Assembly (NCBI RefSeq): GCF_900142735.1
Contig: NZ_FRBY01000002.1
Location: forward strand, 682,001-746,000
DNA: 64,000 nt
Direction of reading: 5' to 3'
DNA from: Flavobacterium saccharophilum
GTDB lineage: Bacteria; Bacteroidota; Bacteroidia; Flavobacteriales; Flavobacteriaceae
A program made the translations under genes and the position numbers. Each line of letters begins with the position of its first letter. Position 1 is the first letter of the stretch. Under the pieces are notes generated by a model. It was not told the DNA's origin, ran no database searches, and saw only the letters and a program-made list of their open reading frames with translations. Of the stretch, positions 16,149-25,064 are shown piece after piece.

Positions 16149-16588
16149 TGAACACAAGAATAGCTTTTTTTATTTTTCTAATTCTATCCTTCACAATATT
16201 TCCATATTGCATTATTTATCTGCAATCAGATTTTTTATCATCAATAATTCCAGGCTGGAATACAAATATTACTGGAATAAAAATAGTTTCAAACTTAATT
16301 AAGTTTCTAATTCTGAGCATTGTTACTTTTTATTATTGGAAGCTTTCTAAAATTAAATTAGAAATAAATTATAAAATATTTTTGATTCACTTACTATTAA
16401 CCTTTCCTGCAATTATAGCTACAAAGCTTTATTTGTATGATTTTATTAATATGAATTTTAAAGATCTTGAAGGTTTTACATCTCAAATTAAAATAGTTGT
16501 TTACATACGTATTTTTACCAATATTCTTTTCTTACTTGGACAAATCCTGTTCTGGATATTTTATGTGAGATTTCTAAAAAATAATTGA
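16148..16588 (+). CDS. Membrane protein, unknown
   Basis: 146 aa with four predicted transmembrane helices (about 5-25, 45-62, 74-92 and 115-142) and few charged residues. No family recognised. Its start overlaps the stop of the preceding membrane protein by one base. Confidence 0.65.
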   Translation: MNTRIAFFIFLILSFTIFPYCIIYLQSDFLSSIIPGWNTNITGIKIVSNLIKFLILSIVTFYYWKLSKIKLEINYKIFLIHLLLTFPAIIATKLYLYDFINMNFKDLEGFTSQIKIVVYIRIFTNILFLLGQILFWIFYVRFLKNN

Positions 16589-16628
16589 TTTTTTGCTTTA
16601 TTTAAAACATTCTTTATAAATTTCAAGT

Positions 16629-16777
16629 ATGAAAAAGATTATAAAAAATAAACAAACGGTAATTGAATCTGTAGCTAAAATGGTTGCTGATAAAAATGCC
16701 GTGCGTTTTTTTTGAAAGGTAAGGCTTCCATAGAATCATTAAAAGAAAAAGGAATTAGACTTGCAAATCCCTTATAA
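16629..16777 (+). pseudogene. Frameshifted small gene (49-aa family)
   Basis: From the ATG at 16629 the reading runs MKKIIKNKQTVIESVAKMVA ... NAVRFF and then stops inside a run of eight T residues (16706-16713). Adding one T restores an open frame continuing LKGKASIESLKEKGIRLANPL to the stop at 16775-16777, 49 aa in all. This looks like a real small protein broken at a homopolymer, either by mutation or by a sequencing error. The second half keeps clear coding character. Confidence 0.65.
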
Positions 16778-16935
16778 TTTTATAGAAATAAATTTAAATT
16801 ATTTTTGATAAAGGCACAATTAGGACGCTCACGCTAGCGCAAGGAGTGCTACCTTAAAATCTCAAAAAAAATAAGTTAAACTCTTCCTTCTACTTATTTA
16901 AATGCTTTAATTTTGATTGTATAGAAAAAATTAAA

Positions 16936-17733
16936 ATGGCACCATCAAAAAATCAATATAAAATTGAAGCAGAAAATTTCAATTTACAGCAATACTTAGA
17001 CAGAATCAAATTTTCAGGAGAAATTGAACTAACTATTGAAGGCATTACAAAACTAATGCGCAGTCAACTATTTAGCGTTCCTTTTGAGAATATTGATGTT
17101 CAGGCCGGAAAAGTTATATCATTAAACGGTGATGATATTGTAAATCAAATTGTGAATCTAAATCGAGGCGGTTACTGTTATCAGATCAATGGTTTATTTT
17201 CATTGGCTTTGCAGGAAATTGGTATTCCGCATTATTATGTTGCGGCGCGCCCTTTGGTAAATCCCGGACAGAATGCTAAAACACATTTGGGTATCATTGC
17301 GACAATTGAGAATGAAGATTATCTGATTGATTTAGGTTTTGGAGGAAACAGTATTAGACAACCTTTGAAACTGAGTGAAATTGGAACTGAGATTCAGCAC
17401 GATTCTGATACTTTTACATTGGTAAAAACAGAAGATAATGATTATCTACTCCAAATACTGATTGCACAAGAATGGACTAATTTATATTCGTTTGATTTGT
17501 CACCACAAAGATGGATCGATTTTAAACCTGCCAATTATTACAATTACTCACATCCTGATTCGGTTTTTACCCAAAAATTAATTGTGGTGCTACAAAATCC
17601 GTTGGGCAAAAAAATATTATCTAAAAATTCCTTAAAATCAGTAACAAACGGAATAACTGAACTTCTTTCTTTTGAAGACGAACAATTAGAAAATATATTA
17701 GTATCAGAATTCAATTTGAAAGTAGAATCTTAG
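16936..17733 (+). CDS. nat: Arylamine N-acetyltransferase
   Basis: Transfers acetyl from acetyl-CoA to arylamines or hydrazines through a cysteine thioester. 265 aa, normal for bacterial NATs. The triad is visible: Cys81 in LNRGGYCYQIN, His117 in AKTHLG and Asp132 in DYLIDLGFGG. The N-terminal VPFENIDV motif is present. Stands alone; the physiological substrate is not inferable from neighbours. Confidence 0.95.
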   Translation: MAPSKNQYKIEAENFNLQQYLDRIKFSGEIELTIEGITKLMRSQLFSVPFENIDVQAGKVISLNGDDIVNQIVNLNRGGYCYQINGLFSLALQEIGIPHYYVAARPLVNPGQNAKTHLGIIATIENEDYLIDLGFGGNSIRQPLKLSEIGTEIQHDSDTFTLVKTEDNDYLLQILIAQEWTNLYSFDLSPQRWIDFKPANYYNYSHPDSVFTQKLIVVLQNPLGKKILSKNSLKSVTNGITELLSFEDEQLENILVSEFNLKVES

Positions 17734-17765
17734 AACTTTACAATTCAAAACTTCTTGAAAACTCT

Positions 17766-17927
17766 TAATTCCACTAAACTCCTAGCCCTGATAGAAGTGG
17801 AAATCCTTTTTTGAGAAAGCCTATTTTTTATGGTTTTTGCAGAGCGACCGGAGCAAGCTCCTGCAAAGACCAATAAAAAAAGGTTTTGGAGAAAAAGATT
17901 GCAACGGATAGCAGGATTAGCTTCTTA
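17766..17927 (-). repeat. Structured intergenic element, copy C (minus strand)
   Basis: Read on the minus strand it begins AGAAGCTAATCCTGCTATCC and ends CTATCAGGGCTAGGAG, matching the ends of the copies at 44858 and 56727. The centre folds into a long hairpin: 17820-17842 pairs with 17861-17883 at 19 of 23 positions plus one wobble, around an inner GGAGC-AA-GCTCC. Confidence 0.75.
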
Positions 17928-17968
17928 AAATAATCTTAAATCCTCATCCGCTATTCATAAATCATAAC

Positions 17969-17976
17969 TACCTTTG
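17969..17976 (+). promoter_or_regulatory. Candidate -7 box, kdsA
   Basis: TACCTTTG, 20 nt before the kdsA ATG, matches TAnnTTTG. Confidence 0.5.
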
Positions 17977-17996
17977 CACTGTCAAAAAATCATATT

Positions 17997-18815
17997 ATGA
18001 ACATACAACATATTCCACAAATTAAGCATACTGATAGTGGTAATTTCTTTTTATTGGCGGGACCTTGCGCTATTGAAGGAGAAGAAATGGCTCTCAGAAT
18101 TGCTGAAAAATTAGTTGGTATTACCGACAAACTTCAGATTCCTTATGTTTTTAAAGGATCATTTAAAAAAGCCAACCGTTCTAGAATCGATAGTTTTTCT
18201 GGAATTGGTGACGAAAAAGCATTAAAAATTTTAAGAAAAGTTTCAGAGACTTTTCACGTTCCAACTGTAACAGATATTCATACCAATGAAGATGCTGATA
18301 TGGCGGCACAATACGTAGATGTATTACAAATTCCGGCTTTCTTAGTACGCCAGACTGATCTTGTTGTAGCTGCGGCTAACACAGGAAAAGTGGTGAACTT
18401 GAAAAAAGGACAATTTATGAGTCCTGAAAGCATGAAACATGCAGTTCAAAAAGTATTAGACTGTCATAATGAAAATGTTATGGTTACAGATCGTGGTACT
18501 ATGTTTGGTTACCAGGACATGATTGTTGATTTTAGAGGAATTCCTACTATGCAACAATATGCTTCGACGGTTCTTGATGTAACACACTCATTGCAACAGC
18601 CAAACCAAACTGCGGGTGTTACGGGCGGAAGACCTGATATGATTGAAACTGTTGCTAAAGCGGGTATTGCTGTAGGTGTTGATGGTATTTTTATCGAAAC
18701 TCATTTTGACCCTGCTAATGCAAAAAGCGATGGTGCTAATATGCTTCATTTAGACTATTTTGAAGGTTTAATGACTAAATTGGTTGCCATTAGAAAAACA
18801 GTTAACTCATTCTAA
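17997..18815 (+). CDS. kdsA: 3-deoxy-8-phosphooctulonate (KDO-8-P) synthase
   Basis: Condenses phosphoenolpyruvate with arabinose 5-phosphate to give KDO-8-P for lipopolysaccharide inner core. 272 aa TIM barrel. Signatures are LLAGPCAIEGEE, FKGSFKKANRSRIDSF, TDIHTNEDA, IPAFLVRQTDL, NLKKGQFMSPE, TDRGTMFGYQDMIVDFRG and ETHFDPANAKSDGANM. An 18-bp gap leads into an outer-membrane-like barrel gene, so the two may share a transcript. Confidence 0.97.
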   Translation: MNIQHIPQIKHTDSGNFFLLAGPCAIEGEEMALRIAEKLVGITDKLQIPYVFKGSFKKANRSRIDSFSGIGDEKALKILRKVSETFHVPTVTDIHTNEDADMAAQYVDVLQIPAFLVRQTDLVVAAANTGKVVNLKKGQFMSPESMKHAVQKVLDCHNENVMVTDRGTMFGYQDMIVDFRGIPTMQQYASTVLDVTHSLQQPNQTAGVTGGRPDMIETVAKAGIAVGVDGIFIETHFDPANAKSDGANMLHLDYFEGLMTKLVAIRKTVNSF

Positions 18816-18833
18816 TTTTTTAATACACGTTCA

Positions 18834-19739
18834 TTGAAAACAAATATTTTATTTTTCTTCCTGCTGTGTTTTTCATTAAACACTTTTGCTCAGGAAGAAA
18901 TCGCAGTAGAAAGATACACAGCGCATAATAAAGGCAAATTTTTCGTTTCCTGGGGTGGTAACAGAGACAGTTATACTGAATCTGATGTAAATTTCAGAGG
19001 AAAAGATTACAACTTTACGGTTGCTGATATGAAAGCTCATGATAAACCAAAAGGATACCATATTGATTATGTGAATCCGGCAAACATGACTATCCCACAA
19101 ACTAATTTTAGAATGGGGTATTTCTTTAACGACCACTATAGCGTTTCTATTGGTTGGGATCACATGAAATATGTGATGACACAAAATCAAATAGCTAATG
19201 TTACTGGTACTATTAATTTACCTGTTGATCAGGCCGGATCTTTTTACAACGGAGTTTATAATAATACACCTGTAGATATGTCTCTATATGGAGCTCAGGA
19301 AGGTGGTTTTGATCAAGGTACTGTTCAGGGAAACCCTCCTGCATTCTTAATGTACGAACATACAGATGGTTTGAACTATATTAATACTGAGGTTTCCAGA
19401 CATGACGATATTTCGAAATGGTTTGGTTTACCAAATACAGATAAAGTTCAGATCAACTTAACTGAAGGTTTAGGTGCCGGAGTTTTATATCCTAAAACCA
19501 ATACTACTCTTCTAGGAAAAGAGCGTCATGACGATTTTCATATTTCTGGTTACGGTTTATCTGCAAAAGCGGGAATCAACTTTACTTTTTTCAAGTACTT
19601 CTACTTGCAAGGTGAGTTAAAAGGAGGTTACATTAACATGCAGGATATTAGAACTACAGTAAGCAATGAAGACAAAGCTTCGCAAGACTTTTTCTTCTTT
19701 CAAAGAATTATTGCTGTGGGAGGAATTTTTAGAATCTAA
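18834..19739 (+). CDS. Outer membrane beta-barrel protein, unknown
   Basis: 301 aa. Starts at a TTG (KTNILFFFLLCFSLNTFAQ is a complete signal peptide and no ATG precedes the mature part). The body alternates hydrophobic and polar residues with strand-like segments (FRMGYFFNDHYSVSIGWDHMKY, FFKYFYLQGELKGGYINM) and ends in VGGIFRI, consistent with a small barrel. No family is recognised. Located 18 bp after kdsA, so an envelope role is plausible. A hairpin terminator follows. Confidence 0.75.
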   Translation: MKTNILFFFLLCFSLNTFAQEEIAVERYTAHNKGKFFVSWGGNRDSYTESDVNFRGKDYNFTVADMKAHDKPKGYHIDYVNPANMTIPQTNFRMGYFFNDHYSVSIGWDHMKYVMTQNQIANVTGTINLPVDQAGSFYNGVYNNTPVDMSLYGAQEGGFDQGTVQGNPPAFLMYEHTDGLNYINTEVSRHDDISKWFGLPNTDKVQINLTEGLGAGVLYPKTNTTLLGKERHDDFHISGYGLSAKAGINFTFFKYFYLQGELKGGYINMQDIRTTVSNEDKASQDFFFFQRIIAVGGIFRI

Positions 19740-19758
19740 CATCTCATAAAGTATACTT

Positions 19759-19792
19759 AAAAATAGTTATCATTTTGGTAACTATTTTTTTT
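19759..19792 (+). terminator. Intrinsic terminator after the barrel gene
   Basis: Stem AAAAATAGTTATC with loop ATTTT and GGTAACTATTTTTTTTT; about 12 bp with one wobble, then a T run. Confidence 0.75.
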
Positions 19793-19836
19793 TGTTTTTT
19801 ATTTGCTAAGCTTTGTATGAGAAAAGAATCTCGCAA

Positions 19837-19854
19837 TCCCGATATTTATCGGGA
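19837..19854. repeat. TCCCGATA-TATCGGGA palindrome
   Basis: Near copy of the 18-bp palindrome at 8312 and 63327, with centre TT instead of GC, followed by GCAAAGGCGCAAAG words. Confidence 0.7.
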
Positions 19855-19958
19855 GCAAAGGCGCAAAGTTTTTTTAGCTTTAGCGATATACATTAAGTTT
19901 TACTATTTTGTAAAAAACTTTAATTGATACTTTTATTAAAACAAGTTAATACCATAAG

Positions 19959-20636
19959 ATGAAAAAATCAAAATATCTATTTCCAGTTATTACATTCTTG
20001 CTCAGTTTTGGATGTGCTTTATTTGTTGCGATGAAGGTTTTTCCAAATAATCCTTTTTCTGGAAAAAAGTCTGAAAATGCTATTTCGGATAAAATTCATG
20101 ATGGAGATCTTATCTTTCAGACATCAGAATCAAAACAATGTGAAGCAGTAAGAATTGCTACCAACTCTAAATTCTCGCATTGCGGCATTATTTTCTTCGT
20201 CAATGGCGGACAATTTGTTTTAGAAGCGGTACAGCCTGTAAAAATAACACCTCTTGAAGAATGGATCTCTCACGGAAAAGATCATAAATATGTTGTGAAG
20301 AGACTAAAAAATACCGATACCGTTTTGAACGAGGAAACTCTTGATAAGATGAAAACGTATGGTAAACAACTTCTGGGGAAGGAATACGATGCTTATTTTG
20401 AATGGACGGATAACCGAATTTATTGTTCTGAATTAATCTGGAAGATTTATAAAAATGGAGCCGGAATAGAATTATCAAAATTAAAACAATTGAAGGTTTT
20501 TAATTTGACTGATGAAAGAGTTCAGAAAATAATTAAGGAACGATATGGAAACGATATTCCGCTAGAAGAAAAAGTGGTTGCGCCATCTGATCTTGTTGAT
20601 TCTAACTTACTAAAAACTGTTATTAATACATATTAA
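19959..20636 (+). CDS. YiiX-type permuted papain-like (NlpC/P60) hydrolase
   Basis: 225 aa. An N-terminal membrane anchor or signal (YLFPVITFLLSFGCALFVAM) is followed by a permuted NlpC/P60 domain. DGDLIFQTSE and NSKFSHCGIIFFV supply the His, and NRIYCSELIWKIY supplies the Cys, in the order known for YiiX/YebB permuted enzymes. Likely an amidase or peptidase acting in the envelope; substrate unknown. Bounded downstream by a bidirectional terminator shared with the convergent M28 gene. Confidence 0.85.
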   Translation: MKKSKYLFPVITFLLSFGCALFVAMKVFPNNPFSGKKSENAISDKIHDGDLIFQTSESKQCEAVRIATNSKFSHCGIIFFVNGGQFVLEAVQPVKITPLEEWISHGKDHKYVVKRLKNTDTVLNEETLDKMKTYGKQLLGKEYDAYFEWTDNRIYCSELIWKIYKNGAGIELSKLKQLKVFNLTDERVQKIIKERYGNDIPLEEKVVAPSDLVDSNLLKTVINTY

Positions 20637-20700
20637 AAAACAAAATGTTTTTAGACCAGGGATTTTATGTATAAAACAGATTTTTACAAATAGATTTCAT

Positions 20701-20733
20701 AAAAAAAAGCGATGATTACTCATCGCTTTTTCT
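20701..20733. terminator. Bidirectional terminator
   Basis: AAAAAAAAGCGATGA - TTAC - TCATCGCTTTTTCTTT between convergent genes; A run and T run flank a ~10-bp stem, so it can serve both strands. Confidence 0.85.
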
Positions 20734-20752
20734 TTATAAATTAAATCTTTAA

Positions 20753-22141
20753 TTAATTCGCTGTTGGAAGAACAATTCCTGATTGATCAATTAAATAAAT
20801 TAATGATGTCATTGTCGCAGCTCCTAATTCTAACTCTCTTTTGTTAATAGCATCAAATTTATCGTTTGCTGCATGGTGATAATCAAAGTAACGTTGTGAA
20901 TCTGGTTTTAAACCTGCTTTAACGATTGTTTTAGACGTTAAATGACCAATATCTGAACCTGCGTGACCAATTGTAAAACTATGGACTAAATAAGGTTCAA
21001 AAAAGTCTTTAAATCCTTGTATTTTCTTGAAGTTGGCATCATCAGCTTGTATTGAAAACCCTCTTGGCGTAAATCCGCCTGAATCACTTTCTACGGCCAA
21101 AATATGATTCTCGTTCTTTTGTTTTGAAACTTCTTCATATTTAGCACCACCCTTTCCGCCGTTTTCTTCGTTCATGAATAATACTGCACGAATTGTATTT
21201 TTAGGTTTGTAGTTTAAATTTTTAAGAATTCGCACCACTTCCATACTTTGTACTACTCCTGCTCCATCATCATGAGAACCGTCTGCAAGATCCCAGGAAT
21301 CTAAATGGCCACCAACAACAATAATGTTCTCCGGTGTTACTGTTCCAGTCAATTCTCCAATTACATTATAAGACAATACATCTGGCAAAGTCTCACAAGA
21401 TTGTTTAAAATAAAACTTTAAAGCTGGATTAACTTTTAAAGATTTACTTAATAATTCAGCTCCATTTGTACTTATTGCAGCAGTTGGAATATATTGCTCT
21501 TTTGGCAAATCACCATAACTTTGTGCTCCGGTGTGAGGAAAATCATCTAAACGTAAATTCATTGAACGAACAATAGTTCCTACAGCTCCAAATTTAGCTG
21601 CCTCTTTTGCTCCTGCAAACCTTTGATCTACACAAGCACCATATGATGTAAAAGTTTCGATATTTTCTGGGTTCATTGGTCTGTTAAAAAACACAATTTT
21701 CCCTTTTACTTTATCTCCTAATATTTTTAATTCATCGATACCCTGTACTTCAACAACTTCAGCAGTAAGCCCTGTTTTTGGCGTTGCAACTGATCCTCCT
21801 AAAGCACAAATTGGCACAGCAGTTTTAATTTTATTATCTAAAATAAAAGCCGTTTCTTTTTCGCCACGAACCCAATGAGGTACCATAACTTCCTGAAGGT
21901 ATACTTTATCAAGTCCTAATGTTTCTAATTGCCTTTTAGTGTATTGTACTGCTTCTTCGGCAGTTGCAGAGCCAGATAAACGAGCTCCGATATCATTAGA
22001 TAAATACTCTAACCAAGTATAGCATTTTGACTCGGTTAAAGCCTTTTTATAGAATAATTTGATGTTTTTTTCATCATTTGACTGTGCAAAAGATGTCAAT
22101 CCGTTTAAAACTAAAACAGTTAAAAGAATCGTTTTTTTCAT
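20753..22141 (-). CDS. Secreted M28 family metallopeptidase
   Basis: Zinc aminopeptidase/carboxypeptidase (462 aa from the ATG at 22141; the signal MKKTILLTVLVLNGLTSFAQ decides this start over an in-frame ATG 84 bases upstream). A PA-domain insertion lies around residues 120-250. The two-zinc site is visible: GGHLDSW (His ~279), DGSHDDGAGVV, MNEENGGKGG, DSGGF and DYHHAANDKFD. Last gene on the minus strand of the PUL block, 85 bp from the GH43 gene; whether it belongs functionally to glycan use is unclear. Confidence 0.92.
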   Translation of the reverse strand: MKKTILLTVLVLNGLTSFAQSNDEKNIKLFYKKALTESKCYTWLEYLSNDIGARLSGSATAEEAVQYTKRQLETLGLDKVYLQEVMVPHWVRGEKETAFILDNKIKTAVPICALGGSVATPKTGLTAEVVEVQGIDELKILGDKVKGKIVFFNRPMNPENIETFTSYGACVDQRFAGAKEAAKFGAVGTIVRSMNLRLDDFPHTGAQSYGDLPKEQYIPTAAISTNGAELLSKSLKVNPALKFYFKQSCETLPDVLSYNVIGELTGTVTPENIIVVGGHLDSWDLADGSHDDGAGVVQSMEVVRILKNLNYKPKNTIRAVLFMNEENGGKGGAKYEEVSKQKNENHILAVESDSGGFTPRGFSIQADDANFKKIQGFKDFFEPYLVHSFTIGHAGSDIGHLTSKTIVKAGLKPDSQRYFDYHHAANDKFDAINKRELELGAATMTSLIYLIDQSGIVLPTAN

Positions 22142-22226
22142 AGGTTTAATTATGTTTTTTGGGTTGTTGCACAAAGGAACAAAATTCTTTAGACCTGCCA
22201 CAGATTTCATTGCAACTTTTATCAAA

Positions 22227-24155
22227 TTATTTTACCTCAATTAACTTGTTTTGTATGCCAATTCCATTTTCATTAAATGCCTCAATCGTAAAGTAATATT
22301 TTGAGCCTTTATCTAAACCTCTAAAGTCATATGAAGCCTCATCATACACCATAATACTGTTGTATAATTTATCAGGACTTATTCCGTAATAAATGTTATA
22401 ACCAACTGCATCTGGCTGTTTTTTCCAGCTAATCATTGCATTTCGGGAATCTTTTGCATTTCTGGTCACTTTGAAATTAGAAACTGCTTTTGGTTTTACT
22501 GCTAATCCATTTCCAAAAACTCTAAAATCTGAAACTGCAAACAATCCCGAAGCATTATGAACATTTACCATTTTGATATAACGTGCTTTAATTGACTTTG
22601 ATAATTCTACATAATCATGCGGAACGTCTTTTGCATTTTGCGATTTATCAACCACTAATGTCCAGTTTTGAGCATCATCAGACATGAAGATTTTATATTG
22701 ATAATAAATATCCATAGCCTTGTTGTACTGTGTTGCTTTATGATCAGCATAATTGATTTGAAGTGCATTAATCTCCATTTGTCTGCCTAAATCAAGTTGC
22801 ATCCATTCATCCGGTGCGTCTGTTTTTGCCGACCAATAGGTTTGAATATTTTCATCGGTTAAATTCTCAGGACCATAACAGAACTTTTCGTATACTTTTT
22901 TACCTCCGTTATCCATTCTGTGTGTTTCTACTTCCATGCATTCTTCTGATGAAGAAACGGTTACTGGTTTTTTGTATGAAAGCAGCATCCATCCTGATGA
23001 AGCTCCTTTTGTTTGATCGCGCTGACTTGTTGGAAGTACAATTGGGAAATCTCCATAAGAAGTTATCGAATACATTACATCATCTTTATCAAATCCTGCA
23101 GGAAACATATCGATACGACGCTCAAAGCGGTCCTTTATGGAGATTTTACAGGTTCCGGTGTTCCAGTAATTTCCGTAATTATCTGCAAAAGTATTTCCGT
23201 GACCGGCTCCAATTACAAATCCGCCTGGTTTGTAGGACATTGGATTATGCTTTTGATACGTAAATGGTCCCAAAGGATTATCTCCAACATGAACACCGTT
23301 TGCATAGCCTTTGAATTCAGTTGCTGGTGCGCCATATTGCATATAATATTTACCATTGTGTTTGGTCATCCAGGCACCTTCAATAAAATTCCCCCAAGGT
23401 GCAGGCTCCATATCATTGTTTGGACCGAAGCGTTCCCAGCCGTGATTTGAAGGATCCAAAATAGCCACTTCTTTTACCTGACCATATGGGCGCTGAATAT
23501 CTTCTACTTCTGTTGCCTTGTATAATTTTTCATAATCTGCCTGATTTCCTTTTGGAAGCCAGGTATTATAATCCACTTCTACCCCAACTAAAGGTAATTT
23601 TCCACTTGAACCGTAATACATATATACTTTTTTATCGTCATCCTGAAAAATTGCAGGATCCCAGGTTGGCAGCATCGCTTTATCAACGTGTCTTAACCAT
23701 TGTCCTGATTTTGGATCGGCTGTTTTCCAAATTGGATGATCTCTTTTCCAGGTTGAACCCACATAAAATAATGTATCATTTACGACCCATGCCGCTGGCG
23801 CACACTGATCATCATCTCCTGGTTTTCTTTGAAAACTACCATAAACAAATTTCCAATCTGACATGTCTTTACTCCAAAAGAATCCAGCCTGATTTGTAGC
23901 AAATAAATAATATTCTCCTTTAAAAGTAATTATAACCGGATCCGCGCTTGAACGGCGTGATTCCGGAATTCCGTTATGATTGTGTGTTGTGTAATTGTAA
24001 CCAATATTAATTGGGTTGCAATAAGTCGTTGCCGGTTTATTCGGATCGAACCATTCCGTTTTTCCCGGAATATTCGTTTTTTGTGCGAAAACATTGTTGT
24101 TGAAAATCATCAAAAACAATAGAATAGATAGTGTGAATTGATATACTTTTTTCAT
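22227..24155 (-). CDS. GH43 family glycosidase with discoidin and Fn3 modules
   Basis: 642 aa. Signal peptide (residues 1-25), then a five-bladed propeller GH43 domain (~30-390) with the three catalytic acids in order: Asp72 (SSADPVI), Asp166 (PTWDPAIF) and Glu259 (NFIEGAWM). Next comes an F5/8-type C (discoidin) carbohydrate-binding domain (~400-550) and a C-terminal fibronectin III-like domain (~555-642). GH43 enzymes mostly cleave arabinosyl, xylosyl or galactosyl links; I cannot name the subfamily. Part of the PUL but beyond its second terminator, 30 bp downstream of the phosphodiesterase gene. Confidence 0.9.
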   Translation of the reverse strand: MKKVYQFTLSILLFLMIFNNNVFAQKTNIPGKTEWFDPNKPATTYCNPINIGYNYTTHNHNGIPESRRSSADPVIITFKGEYYLFATNQAGFFWSKDMSDWKFVYGSFQRKPGDDDQCAPAAWVVNDTLFYVGSTWKRDHPIWKTADPKSGQWLRHVDKAMLPTWDPAIFQDDDKKVYMYYGSSGKLPLVGVEVDYNTWLPKGNQADYEKLYKATEVEDIQRPYGQVKEVAILDPSNHGWERFGPNNDMEPAPWGNFIEGAWMTKHNGKYYMQYGAPATEFKGYANGVHVGDNPLGPFTYQKHNPMSYKPGGFVIGAGHGNTFADNYGNYWNTGTCKISIKDRFERRIDMFPAGFDKDDVMYSITSYGDFPIVLPTSQRDQTKGASSGWMLLSYKKPVTVSSSEECMEVETHRMDNGGKKVYEKFCYGPENLTDENIQTYWSAKTDAPDEWMQLDLGRQMEINALQINYADHKATQYNKAMDIYYQYKIFMSDDAQNWTLVVDKSQNAKDVPHDYVELSKSIKARYIKMVNVHNASGLFAVSDFRVFGNGLAVKPKAVSNFKVTRNAKDSRNAMISWKKQPDAVGYNIYYGISPDKLYNSIMVYDEASYDFRGLDKGSKYYFTIEAFNENGIGIQNKLIEVK

Positions 24156-24185
24156 AGTTTCATTTTATTTGGAAAGTTTAAAAGA

Positions 24186-24971
24186 TTATTTTTTCTCCTT
24201 TATTCTTTCTTTTAATAGTTCAGGTTCATTTGTGGTTATGTAATTGAATTTTTGCTCAATAATCCAATCCATATCAGAAGCTTCATTAACCGTCCAGGCA
24301 TTTAGAATAACTTTATTATCTTTTGCTTCTTTCACCCATTCCGGATGTTTTTTAAAAACAGAAAAATGATAATCAACACCTGAAATCTTATCTAATTTTA
24401 CTTCTTTTGGAGATTTATTACCTTCCAAATATTGTAAAACTGTTTTCTGATCCACTTCTCTAATTTGTTTTAAGATTTCGTAATCAAAACTGATATAACA
24501 GGTAATTTTATCAGCATGCAGTTTTTTGATTATTTCAACCGTTTTTAAGGCTGTCTTTTTACCTCTTTCCTTACTTAGTTGTGATGGTTTTATTTCGCAG
24601 ACCAAAAGAGTGTGTTTGTTATTTCTTTTGCCTTCCGTAATATACTCGTGCAGTCTTGGCAACTTCTCTCCATTTGAAAGTTTAAACTTTATTAAATCTG
24701 CATAGTTAGTTTCTTCAATAAGCAATTTGTTATAATGCGCATCGTGATTGATTACAAGCGAATCATCAGCTGTTCGCCATACGTCAAATTCAGAACCTGG
24801 AAGTTTTAAATCAATTGCATGTCGCAAAGAGGCGATAGAATTTTCAGGAAGATTATTCTTTTTCCATGCCCCACGATGTGCAACAATAGCATTTTTTTCC
24901 ACTTCACAAGACTGAAAAATAACTGTCAACATGAATAAAAGAGATACTTTAAATTCGTTAGAAATTTTCAT
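24186..24971 (-). CDS. Glycerophosphodiester phosphodiesterase-like lipoprotein
   Basis: 261 aa from the ATG at 24971. The lipoprotein signal (MKISNEFKVSLLFMLTVIFQSC) makes Cys22 the lipid anchor. The GDPD barrel follows: HRGAWKKNNLPENSIAS, the metal-binding Glu/Asp in GSEFDVW and His in VINHD, and a late LNAWTVNEASDM. Usual substrates are glycerophosphodiesters. Its location between a GH3 and a GH43 gene suggests removal of glycerophosphate groups from an imported or surface glycan (inference). The gene sits just after the terminator of the GH3 block and 30 bp before the GH43 gene. Confidence 0.88.
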   Translation of the reverse strand: MKISNEFKVSLLFMLTVIFQSCEVEKNAIVAHRGAWKKNNLPENSIASLRHAIDLKLPGSEFDVWRTADDSLVINHDAHYNKLLIEETNYADLIKFKLSNGEKLPRLHEYITEGKRNNKHTLLVCEIKPSQLSKERGKKTALKTVEIIKKLHADKITCYISFDYEILKQIREVDQKTVLQYLEGNKSPKEVKLDKISGVDYHFSVFKKHPEWVKEAKDNKVILNAWTVNEASDMDWIIEQKFNYITTNEPELLKERIKEKK

Positions 24972-25011
24972 TGTTTTAAAATTTATCATTTTTTAAAAAG
25001 TTCTTTTTATG

Positions 25012-25042
25012 AAAAAGCCCTTCGTTAACCAGACGAAGGGCT
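25012..25042 (-). terminator. Intrinsic terminator after the GH3 gene
   Basis: On the minus strand AGCCCTTCGT - CTGGTTA - ACGAAGGGCT followed by TTTTTC. It separates the GH3 gene from the phosphodiesterase gene. Confidence 0.85.
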
Positions 25043-25064
25043 AATTACTAATCTAACAAACCAA

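Noticed and set aside
16589..16628. tRNA or riboswitch in the 16.6-16.9 kb gap
   Set aside because: No cloverleaf or known aptamer motif is visible; the gap holds a frameshifted small gene.
22814..23899. Three long plus-strand reading frames opposite the GH43 gene
   Set aside because: They lie fully inside the GH43 gene on the other strand, have no recognisable domains and skewed composition; the GH43 frame has all catalytic motifs.
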